Below are positions 1-7,309 of a stretch of DNA of 64,000 bases, piece by piece. A model generated the notes under the pieces. The model did not search any database, was not told the origin of the DNA, and worked only from the letters and a program-made list of their open reading frames with translations. The translations under genes and the position numbers were made by a program. The stretch comes from UBA8231 sp036011085. Lineage in GTDB: Bacteria > Latescibacterota > UBA2968 > UBA8231. The stretch covers positions 62,001 to 126,000 of the forward strand of contig DASCMS010000124.1 of the NCBI GenBank assembly GCA_036011085.1. The letters run 5' to 3'. Numbering within the stretch: the stretch's first letter is position 1; each line of letters begins with the position of its first letter.

Positions 1-2
1 CG

Positions 3-113
3 AATCCGGAGGCGAACGAGGAACGGCTCGAAGTCGCCATCCTCGGCAATGCCAACGCGGCAGACGACGGACGGATTCAGGCCGATTTCGACAGCGAGGG
101 CTTCGGTCAGTAG
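3..113 (+). CDS. 3' end of an unidentified protein (partial)
   Basis: An open frame runs in from the left edge and stops at TAG 111-113, giving about 36 C-terminal residues. The composition looks like real protein: an acidic start, then VAILGNANAADDG, then an acidic tail ending GFGQ. I do not recognise the family. The frame matters because it overlaps the longest possible start of the MFS gene that follows, and its coding look suggests that the MFS start lies further downstream. Confidence 0.45.
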   Translation, partial: NPEANEERLEVAILGNANAADDGRIQADFDSEGFGQ

Positions 114-1392
114 ACTGACAGAGTCGTTCTCCTTCTTGCGGGGGAATGTCCTCGTCCTCACCGTGTCCGGCTGCCTCGGCATGTTCAGCCGCAACATGGT
201 GTTCCCCTACATCCCGCTCTACATCCTCACTCTCGGCGGCGATCCGGCCGAAATCGGCATCGTCTACGCCCTGGGCCCCCTCGGTGGCCTGCTCGTCTTT
301 CCCGTTGCCGGCTACCTCGCCGACTACGTGAGCCGCGCCCGGCTGATCGCTTTCACCGGGTACTTCTCCAGCGCCGTCATCCTCATCAACGCTGTCGCCC
401 CCAGTTGGGAATGGGTGGCCGCCGCGCGGCTGTTGCAGGGCTTCGCCGTCACCCACTTCCCGGCGTCGTCAGCGATCCTGGCCGATTCCCTGCCGCCGGA
501 GAAACGCGGCAAAGGGTTGGCGACGATGGCGGCACTGTCCGGCGCTCTCGCCCTGTTCGCGCCATGGGTCGCCGGATCCATGCTCGACACCCACGGTGTC
601 GAGACGGGCATGCGCTACTTGTATGTGGCCATGGCCATCGCCTATGCCCTGGGCGCCACCATCAACCTGCTCTTCCTCCGCGAGACCCGGCCGCCGCAGG
701 CGGAGCCGATCCGGATCGACAACCTGACGCAGACACTGCGCAGCTCCTACGCCGGGATCCCGGATCTGCTGCGAGGGTTTCCAACGGCACTGCGGGCCAT
801 GTCCATCATCATCATCCTGTGTTTCATCGCCAACGGCATTGCCAGTCCCTTCTGGGTCGTCTACGCCAAGACCCATATTGGACTCTCTTCCTCACAGTGG
901 GGGCTGATCCTGCTGGTGGAGGTGGCACTGCGCAATCTGACCACCATACCGGCAGGGTTCATCACCGACCGCTACGGCCGATCGCCCTTCATCCTCGGCG
1001 CCCTGGTTGCCACCGTGGTGATTCCCCTGTTTCTGTTCGCCGAAGGCTTCGTCCACGTATTGCTGATCCGTTGCGCCGTGGGTGTCATCGCCGCCTTCTT
1101 CAGCCCCACTATGGGTGCCCTGCTGGCCGACCTCGTCCCCAGCTCGACGCGCGGTCGGGTGATGGCCGCTATCGGTCGCGGTTCGGTGATGATCGGCGGC
1201 GCCTCCGGTGGCGTCGGCGGTCCGGGTACCGGCTTCCTGATCACCGTGCCCCTCATGCTGGCCTCGGTCGCCGGGGGACTGCTCTACGAATGGAATCCGT
1301 TGGCGCCGTGGATCGTCGTCTTCGCCGTATCTCTGATATCTGTGGCGACGGCCGCCTTCTACCTGCGCGATCCTGAGAAACCCGAACGCTGA
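49..1392 (+). CDS. MFS transporter
   Basis: Major facilitator superfamily permease of up to 447 residues. It shows two sets of hydrophobic helices with the usual cytoplasmic loop motifs, such as GYLADYVSRAR between helices 2 and 3 and ITDRYGR in the second half, the short basic loops typical of MFS carriers. The substrate cannot be read from sequence. The ATG at 49 lies inside the preceding frame and its first 28 or so residues are not MFS-like. TTG 136, just before the first helix, is a possible true start, though neither has a good ribosome binding site. The DUF3179 gene follows 26 bp later on the same strand and may be co-transcribed. Confidence 0.85.
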   Translation: MPTRQTTDGFRPISTARASVSRLTESFSFLRGNVLVLTVSGCLGMFSRNMVFPYIPLYILTLGGDPAEIGIVYALGPLGGLLVFPVAGYLADYVSRARLIAFTGYFSSAVILINAVAPSWEWVAAARLLQGFAVTHFPASSAILADSLPPEKRGKGLATMAALSGALALFAPWVAGSMLDTHGVETGMRYLYVAMAIAYALGATINLLFLRETRPPQAEPIRIDNLTQTLRSSYAGIPDLLRGFPTALRAMSIIIILCFIANGIASPFWVVYAKTHIGLSSSQWGLILLVEVALRNLTTIPAGFITDRYGRSPFILGALVATVVIPLFLFAEGFVHVLLIRCAVGVIAAFFSPTMGALLADLVPSSTRGRVMAAIGRGSVMIGGASGGVGGPGTGFLITVPLMLASVAGGLLYEWNPLAPWIVVFAVSLISVATAAFYLRDPEKPER

Positions 1393-1418
1393 CGCCGATC
1401 AGCCAGGAGACAACTCCC

Positions 1419-2423
1419 GTGCCCGTCATCCTCTTCTGCCTGCTGCTGTTGCCCTGCATCGGCGCGGCCGAACCGTCGCCCGCGCTGCCCGACCCCATTC
1501 CCGTCGGCGGCTTTCAGCAGTTGCTGCCCCACGGGGGAATCCCGGCTCTCGTCGATCCGGAGTTCGTCGCCGTCGACCAGGCACAGATACCGGAGGACGC
1601 CTGGGTCCTCGGCTTCGCTGCTGGCGACGAGGCCTTTGCCTACGACCTCAACCTGCTCAACGCCCACGAGATCGCCAACCACACCGCCGGAGGGCTGCCC
1701 GTGGCAGCCGTGTGGTGACCCCTGGCCAATACGGCTGTCGTGTACAGCCGCGTGATCGATGATGAGGTGGTCACCTTTGATACCAGTGGCGGCCTGTTGA
1801 ACGCGAGTCTCGTGATGATCGATCACGAGTCGACATCGTACTGGTCCATCATGAGCGGGAGGGCGATCTGGGGCAGGCACCGGGGCCGACCGCTGCAGGT
1901 GGTGCCGGGAGCCGACAAGACGACCTACGGCGACTGGCGTGATCGTCACCCGCACACACGGGTGCTGTCCGTCGACGGCAACGAGCATGCAACGCTCAGT
2001 CAACGCTACGACCGATATTTCGCGTCACCTGAAGGGTTCCGCTCGATGTCCTCTGGGGACGACCGACTCGTCGACAAGGACTTGCTCTACGGTCTGCACG
2101 AGGCGGGAACATCCTGGGCCGTACCTCATACCAGGATCGGCGGCGGCGCCGTCGTTGCGATCGGCGAGAAGCGGCTGTTTCTCTGGAGACGTCCCGGCGA
2201 CTCGCCGTTCCAGGGCAGTGCCGCCTGGTGGCTGGCAGCGGCCGACACGTTGCAACCACAGGGGAAAAGCTGGCTGCTGCGACGCGGTGCCGACAACTAT
2301 CGGTTTGACGTGTCGAACCGTGCGTTCCCCGAAGCTCTTGACCTGCGTCCCGCCACCGGATTCGACACCTACTGGTATGTCTGGAGCCTGACCAACCCCG
2401 ACACCCGGGTGATCGCCAGATAG
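1419..2423 (+). CDS. DUF3179 family exported protein, candidate selenoprotein (in-frame UGA, Sec100)
   Basis: The reading frame from GTG 1419 (AGGAG nine bases upstream) to TAG 2423 is one DUF3179 protein of 334 residues with a single in-frame TGA at 1716-1718 (codon 100). Residues 1-16 are a signal peptide. Family landmarks occur on both sides of the TGA: GGIPALVDPEFV, LNLLNAHEIANHTAGG and AAVW before it, then PLANTAVVYSRV, SYWSIMSG, YGDWRDRHP and, near the C-terminus, FDTYWYVWSLTNPDTR. DUF3179 proteins normally read (Y/F/W)CPLC here, so the TGA sits exactly on the first conserved cysteine, while the second is Ala. The 235 codons after it are intact, and a perfect hairpin starts 13 nt downstream. 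Selenocysteine insertion fits best. The alternative is a recent TGC/TGT-to-TGA nonsense mutation or a sequencing error. The function of DUF3179 is unknown; a thiol/selenol redox role is inference. Confidence 0.78.
1732..1750 (+). promoter_or_regulatory. bSECIS-like hairpin after the in-frame UGA
   Basis: CGGCTGT (1732-1738) pairs perfectly with ACAGCCG (1744-1750) around the 5-nt loop CGTGT. The loop begins 20 nt after the UGA codon, and a G is the second loop base. Both fit the described bacterial SECIS pattern of an apical loop about 16-37 nt from UGA with a G among its first two bases. The structure lies inside coding sequence, as bacterial SECIS elements do. A short GC-rich stem can arise by chance in this genome, so it supports but does not prove Sec insertion. 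Confidence 0.55.
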
Positions 2424-2441
2424 CAGCGCTCCGCGTTCTGA

Positions 2442-3506
2442 TCAGACTACGAGCGTGTTGCAGGCTTCGAAGAAGGCCTCCACATTGGCCACCGGCACCT
2501 CCGGCTCCAGAACGTGAGTCGGGGACAGCATGAGACCGCCATTGGCCGCGTCCAGGGCTGCACCCAGATCGCGCACCGTGCGATGCATCTCCTCCGGCGT
2601 GCCAAAGGGAAACGTCGTCTGTGTGCCGATGCAGCCGTCGAAGGCCAGGCGACTGCCGAAACGCTTGCGGATCGCCAACGGGTCCATGCACTCGGGCTGA
2701 ACCGGATTGAGTACGGTGATACCGATCTCTACCAGATCGTCGAGGATATCCCAGATGTTGCCATCCGAGTGATACCACACGTGGATGTCAGGCTTATGCG
2801 CCCGGGCAGCGGCGATCACCTTCGCCCAGCGGGGTTTCATGACCTGACGCCACAGGTCGGGATGAAACATCATCGCGTTCTGGTTGGCCACGTCGTCGCC
2901 GGTGGCCAGACAGTCGTATCCGGCCCTGCCAGCGGCTTCGGCAACGAGAAGATTGTTATCGCAGAACTTGTCCAGCACGACCTCTGCCCAATCGCGCCTG
3001 AGCAACAGATCCTCGAGGAAGGGTTCGTACCCCCGGACCTGCCAGGCGTCCTCATACATGTGCCCGGCGAAGATCTGGGAGTGGATGCCGGCGGCGTGGG
3101 CCTCGTCTGCCGCTTTCTTCATGCCGTCGTCGAGCCAGTCGGCACGGCTGGGAATGGGGTACTGTTCGAGCTCCTCGATTCGTGTGGCCCGGGCCATGGG
3201 ACTGATGTATTCGGTGAAATGGTAGAAGCCGTGGTTGAGATGGCCACAGCCGTGGGCATCGATGGAAAAGCCGTCCTCACCCGGCGTGCGCTCCGGATGG
3301 TACACCGAGTAGTCGGGAGCGACGAAGCCCTCGGGGGGCTGCAGACCGGCGCCACCGCCGGTATCCATGTCGAAGTGCCGCACCGGGTCCTGGCCCAGAT
3401 GGGCTGTCAGTTCCTCCAGCAGGTGCTGCGTGTACGACGCCCTGCGGGGAACGCGGTCCACGGCCCGGAAGTTGGCGAATGCCAGGTATCGCTCTCTCTT
3501 CGTCAT
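2442..3506 (-). CDS. UroD-like (uroporphyrinogen decarboxylase/methyltransferase family) protein
   Basis: A 354-residue TIM-barrel protein of the UroD/MtaA/CmuA superfamily. The start at ATG 3506 gives the typical opening MTKRERYLAFANF; longer starts run into the divergent neighbour. Landmarks are LATGDDVANQNAMMFHPDLW, the helix RPRWAKVIAAARAHKP and WYHSDGNIWDILDDLVEIG. The zinc-type H-x-C motif of corrinoid methyltransferases is H246-S-D248 here, with Cys273 further on (NPVQPEC), so the metal site, if present, is altered. A true haem-pathway HemE role is unlikely because the conserved HemE N-terminus is absent. It is divergent from a second UroD-like gene, from which it is separated by 126 bp, and convergent with the DUF3179 gene, 18 bp apart. 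The reaction is unknown. Confidence 0.82.
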   Translation of the reverse strand: MTKRERYLAFANFRAVDRVPRRASYTQHLLEELTAHLGQDPVRHFDMDTGGGAGLQPPEGFVAPDYSVYHPERTPGEDGFSIDAHGCGHLNHGFYHFTEYISPMARATRIEELEQYPIPSRADWLDDGMKKAADEAHAAGIHSQIFAGHMYEDAWQVRGYEPFLEDLLLRRDWAEVVLDKFCDNNLLVAEAAGRAGYDCLATGDDVANQNAMMFHPDLWRQVMKPRWAKVIAAARAHKPDIHVWYHSDGNIWDILDDLVEIGITVLNPVQPECMDPLAIRKRFGSRLAFDGCIGTQTTFPFGTPEEMHRTVRDLGAALDAANGGLMLSPTHVLEPEVPVANVEAFFEACNTLVV

Positions 3507-3632
3507 TGCTGAGACCCCGATCATGTGTGATACTGCTCGATCCATCGTGTGAGCCTGTACCGATTCCTGCCACATGTCAACTGTCCGCAGGTGCTCCATA
3601 CTGTTCTGTATATCCACACCCCGGAGTAGTCG

Positions 3633-4640
3633 ATGACGATCACCAGTCGTGAAATCGTCCAGCAGAGCCTGGCCTTTGCCGCCCCGCCGCGCATCCCCTT
3701 TGCCATGGGCGGCGGCTTCCCCTCCGACTTCCGCGGTGTCAGCCGGGGACCTGCACCCAACCGCAGAACTCAACCGTGGACGGAACGCGACGGCTACTGG
3801 AACATGATTGACGAGTGGGGGAATGAGTGGCGCCGCCTGGAAAACATCACCAAGGGAGAGGTGCACCGGGGCGTGATCGAAGAAGGCTGGGATTTACTCG
3901 AAACCTACCAGTGGCCGGATGTGGACCGGGCTGATCTGTATGAAGAGGCAGCAGAACGAGTGAAGGAGTACCACCAGGAGGGTTACTACGTGCACGGCAG
4001 TGTCGGCATGTCCTTCGACATTGCCCGCTACATGCGCCGCATGGAGATCTTCCTGACGGACTGTGCCGCAGAACCGGACCGGGTACGGGCGCTTCTGGAC
4101 CGGATCGCCGATCTGCTGGAACGGCAGGTGCACCGGTACGCCGACATCGGCGTCGACGGCATCTCCTCCGGTGAGGACTGGGGCACCCAGGACCGTCTGC
4201 TCATGAGCCCGGCCATGTTTCGGCAACTTTTCAAGCCGGTCTACGAACGCGTTGTCGGCGCCGCCAGAAGCCGTGGCCTCAGCTTCCGGCTGCATTCCTG
4301 TGGCTTCGTGCGGGAGATCATCCCCGACTGGATCGAGACCGGAGTGAACATCCTGCAGTTCGATCAGCCGGAGATTCACGGCATCGACTACCTGTCCGAG
4401 AACTACGGCGGCAAGGTGCACTTCGAGAGCCCGGTGGACATTCAGACAACCCTGCAGACGCGGGATCACACCCTCATCGAGGCCACGGCCCGCGACTACA
4501 TCGACAAGCTCACGGCTCCCTTCGGCGGCGGCTTCATCGCCGGATACTACGGCTCCAACCCGGCCCTGGGGCTGGCCCCCGAATACCAGGAAACCGCCTC
4601 AAACACCTACATGAATCATGGTGAGAATCCCTGGCAGTAG
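3633..4640 (+). CDS. UroD-like methyltransferase-family protein
   Basis: A 335-residue UroD superfamily protein starting MTITSREIVQQSLAF. Features are DGISSGEDWGTQDRLLMSP, the barrel strand FRLHSCGFVREIIPDWIETG and FDQPEIHGID. The H221-S-C223-G motif matches the His-X-Cys zinc ligands of corrinoid-dependent methyltransferases (MtaA, CmuA type), so methyl transfer from a corrinoid or methyl compound is a reasonable guess. No corrinoid protein is nearby. It is transcribed away from the other UroD-like gene at 2442-3506, and the 126-bp gap should hold both promoters. HemE itself is unlikely. Confidence 0.82.
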   Translation: MTITSREIVQQSLAFAAPPRIPFAMGGGFPSDFRGVSRGPAPNRRTQPWTERDGYWNMIDEWGNEWRRLENITKGEVHRGVIEEGWDLLETYQWPDVDRADLYEEAAERVKEYHQEGYYVHGSVGMSFDIARYMRRMEIFLTDCAAEPDRVRALLDRIADLLERQVHRYADIGVDGISSGEDWGTQDRLLMSPAMFRQLFKPVYERVVGAARSRGLSFRLHSCGFVREIIPDWIETGVNILQFDQPEIHGIDYLSENYGGKVHFESPVDIQTTLQTRDHTLIEATARDYIDKLTAPFGGGFIAGYYGSNPALGLAPEYQETASNTYMNHGENPWQ

Positions 4641-4676
4641 AAGCCGGACACATCTGCTGAAGCGGAGCCCGTCGCT

Positions 4677-4847
4677 CTATATTGCGAGATCAGCGCGCTC
4701 TTCCTGATCCTGAATCCGCATCCAGTGGGAGAAGCCCTTCAGATCCGTCGACTCGAAGAAGGCCGACATCGCCAGGTACTGGTAGGCGGACTGCAGTTCC
4801 ACGTTGACCTGCCCGTTGAGGGCTGCTGCCATCTTCTCACTCAGCAT
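4677..4847 (-). pseudogene. truncated ferritin (N-terminal helix only)
   Basis: ATG 4847 follows a strong ribosome site (GGAGAGGTGG) and opens a ferritin N-terminus: MLSEKMAAALNGQVNVELQS, then YQYLAMSAFFES, GFSHWMRIQDQEE. The frame ends at TAG 4677 after 56 residues. Bacterial ferritins have about 160-175 residues and need a four-helix bundle; here only helix A and the start of helix B remain, with the first iron-ligand glutamates. Only 36 bp separate the stop from the end of the UroD-like gene, so the rest has been lost by deletion. It lies 17 bp downstream of the NagB/PIG-L gene. Stable function is doubtful. Confidence 0.65.
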
Positions 4848-4863
4848 GAATCACCACCTCTCC

Positions 4864-7212
4864 TCAGCCGGCCTCGGCCGCCTGCCGCAACTCACGGCTG
4901 CGCTCGTAGAAGGCTGACAGCTCCATCTCGTTGACGAACACGAGTCCACGGGTGCCACGAATCAGCGGACTCGGATGCTCGTGGAACCATTCACGACCGA
5001 GACAGATCTTGATCTTCTCGTACTGCTCAACCTGTACCCGCTGCGCCAGCTCGGAAAAGGGACCGTCGTGCTCCGGACTGGGAAACGAGGCCTCGGCCTG
5101 CGACACGAAGCTGTTCATGAACGACGCGTGCATGATGGCGAACATGTTCAACGACACCGGCACGAAGATGTTCGCTTCGCTGGGGTGGAAGCGGAACCAG
5201 ACGTTGCGGTAGCCCCAGACCCGGATGTCAGGCCGGTCCTTGTCCTTCTCGTACCGGCGCAGCGCTTCGGCAATCGACTGCAACACCTTATAGTGCGTGT
5301 CCGGCCCGCTGGCCTCGGGGTCGAGGGCGACGCTGACCACGTCCGGGTTCGTCCTCTGCAGCAGATCGATCACCGGCAGCACGTCCTTGTCCACCGTCGG
5401 TTCCGGTGTGAAGATGTCACCGGTGTAGAACCCGAGACGCAGGTGCAGAATGTGGGAGCAGTCCCAGCCGAAGTATCCCCAGAGACATTCCGCTTCCCAT
5501 TCCCGACTCATGGCCTTCAGCTGCTGCACATCCTGGGAGTCCTTCTGCCCCGGGTGGCGGCTGGCGAAGTAGGCCCGCAGGCCGTCCAGCCGTGTACGGG
5601 CCGCATCTCTATCGCGGTCGCCGTGGATGGCGATGAGGTTGCGCAACAGGCGTCGCGCAGCTCCCTCGTCGCGCATGTCGGCGCTGCGCGCAGCGACGCC
5701 GTCCAGGTACTGCCAGACATCACGGTTGCGTCCCTCGAGGCTGTCCGGCTCGAAGTAGCCCTCGTCCAGGAGTCGACCGAAGTCGTCGCCGTCTAGACGC
5801 TGAGCCAGGCGTTCGATGTGGGCCACTACAAAAGCGTTCGTCACCGCCGTGAATCCACCGGTCAGGCAGGAGAAGTAGTGGGTATTGCTCGCACTGCGCG
5901 TGTGACGGACGATGTACGGCAGATACCCGAGCATCAGGTCATCGTGATGTGGTTCGGTATGCAGGAAGCGAGTATCGGTCAGCGTCTGTGAGCCGCGTTC
6001 GATCTTGGCCACCAGACTGTCGCACACGGCAGTGGTCAGTTCGGCACGGGACTCCTGCCGCTGGCGCAGCAAGACGCTGGCTTCGGCGTCCCCCGCCAGG
6101 TCATCGTCGGTAAGATCGACAAGCTTCGTACGGCGGGAGGCCGCCAGGTCGACGAGGATGCGCTCAGCCGTGGCGTCGTCGATTTCCGCAGACTGCTCGA
6201 GCAGTTCCAGTCGGCGGCGCCCGAGCAGCTTGGCGGCGCCCGAAGTAATGTAGAAGCGGGCCATGGGCAGCTGCTGCAACCCTGTGGCCGGAAAGTCGAT
6301 GTTGGGCTCCTGCTGGATCGCATCGGCGACGATGTGAGCCTTGGCCTCCCCGGCAGCCATGATGATCGCCGTGGCCTCGGGGTTGTCGGCGATCGTGCCG
6401 ACGCCGATGGTGATCACCAGACATCGACGGGCCACCTCGATGCCGCCCAGATCGCCGGCAGCCGAGGCCTGGGTCTCGTAGTTGACCTCCGTGAGCCGGG
6501 TCGTGGAGCGGTGATCGGAGCCCTTCACATTGAAACCGATGTGCCCGTCCGGACCGATACCGCCGAGGAAGAACCCGATGCCCCCCAGCGCCCGGATGCT
6601 GTCCTCGTACTCCTGACACCACTGGTCGACGCGGGACAGCACGTCCTTCTGCATCTGCTCCGTATGGCTCGCTGCCGCGCGATAGCGCAATGACAGGTCG
6701 ACGCCGACCTCGCCCCAGACGGACTGCAGGGTCTGCCCCGCGTGCAGTCCGATCGTCCGGCAGTCCATCAGCAGTGCCCGTTCCGGGCGCAGGCCGAAGC
6801 CCTTCAGGTAGAAGTTCTGCACATAGGCGTGAAAACTGTTGGCGTGGGTCGGGTCGATGGGATAGAACTCATCGATCTGCACGAAGTGCAAGCCTGCCAT
6901 GTCCGGCTTGTGTGCCGGGTCGATGCCGCCGGCTTCGAGCTCGGCGCGGATCTCAGGTGAATCCCAACCACCGAGAAGTCGCTGTACCCACTTGATGAAG
7001 TGCTCCGGAGTTTTGCCCGTCGGCAGCGACACGACCCCTTCGGGGTTGACCTGCACCCATTCGAGAAAGCGCAGGGCTGCCAACTTCCCGAGGGCCGGAA
7101 AGTTGTCCACCACGAGAGTAGAGATGCGCTCCTCAGGCGTGTAGCGAACTCCGAAGGGAGATGCCTCGAGGGCAGCACGCTCCACCGGGGTGAGGTCGAC
7201 GTCGGCTGACAT
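4864..7212 (-). CDS. NagB-like glucosamine-6-phosphate deaminase fused to PIG-L/LmbE deacetylase
   Basis: A 782-residue two-domain protein; ATG 7212 (MSADVDLTPVERAALEAS) is the first start that fits. Residues 1-400 are NagB/SugP_isomerase-like: SLPTGKTPEHF, QIDEFYPIDPTHANSFH and FFLGGIGPDGHIGFNVKGSDH carry the phosphate loop, the DE pair and the GHIGFN motif. From about residue 415, HTEPHHDDLMLGYLP is a PIG-L/LmbE zinc motif (normally AHPDDE; the Glu position is Leu), with a later GPDTHYKVLQ resembling the HxDH motif. Together the domains suggest N-deacetylation and deamination of an amino sugar. Such fusions are known in Bacteroidetes. It lies downstream of the ACP/HMGL operon but behind a terminator. 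Confidence 0.82.
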   Translation of the reverse strand: MSADVDLTPVERAALEASPFGVRYTPEERISTLVVDNFPALGKLAALRFLEWVQVNPEGVVSLPTGKTPEHFIKWVQRLLGGWDSPEIRAELEAGGIDPAHKPDMAGLHFVQIDEFYPIDPTHANSFHAYVQNFYLKGFGLRPERALLMDCRTIGLHAGQTLQSVWGEVGVDLSLRYRAAASHTEQMQKDVLSRVDQWCQEYEDSIRALGGIGFFLGGIGPDGHIGFNVKGSDHRSTTRLTEVNYETQASAAGDLGGIEVARRCLVITIGVGTIADNPEATAIIMAAGEAKAHIVADAIQQEPNIDFPATGLQQLPMARFYITSGAAKLLGRRRLELLEQSAEIDDATAERILVDLAASRRTKLVDLTDDDLAGDAEASVLLRQRQESRAELTTAVCDSLVAKIERGSQTLTDTRFLHTEPHHDDLMLGYLPYIVRHTRSASNTHYFSCLTGGFTAVTNAFVVAHIERLAQRLDGDDFGRLLDEGYFEPDSLEGRNRDVWQYLDGVAARSADMRDEGAARRLLRNLIAIHGDRDRDAARTRLDGLRAYFASRHPGQKDSQDVQQLKAMSREWEAECLWGYFGWDCSHILHLRLGFYTGDIFTPEPTVDKDVLPVIDLLQRTNPDVVSVALDPEASGPDTHYKVLQSIAEALRRYEKDKDRPDIRVWGYRNVWFRFHPSEANIFVPVSLNMFAIMHASFMNSFVSQAEASFPSPEHDGPFSELAQRVQVEQYEKIKICLGREWFHEHPSPLIRGTRGLVFVNEMELSAFYERSRELRQAAEAG

Positions 7213-7256
7213 GGTCGAGTAAGATGCGCTCTGCACCCGCCGCCAACAAATAAGAC

Positions 7257-7284
7257 GGCCCGCCCCGCAGTGACGGGACGGGCC
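7257..7284 (-). terminator. Rho-independent-type terminator of the nagB-acp-HMGL operon
   Basis: GGCCCG-c-CCCG pairs with CGGG-a-CGGGCC around a short loop, giving 10 GC pairs and one mismatch. Read on the minus strand it is followed by GTCTTATTTGTT, a U-rich run. It sits 25 bp past the stop of the HMGL-like gene and 45 bp before the NagB/PIG-L start, so the two transcription units are probably separated. Confidence 0.7.
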
Positions 7285-7309
7285 CATGCCGACCGCTGAT
7301 TCTTGGTGT

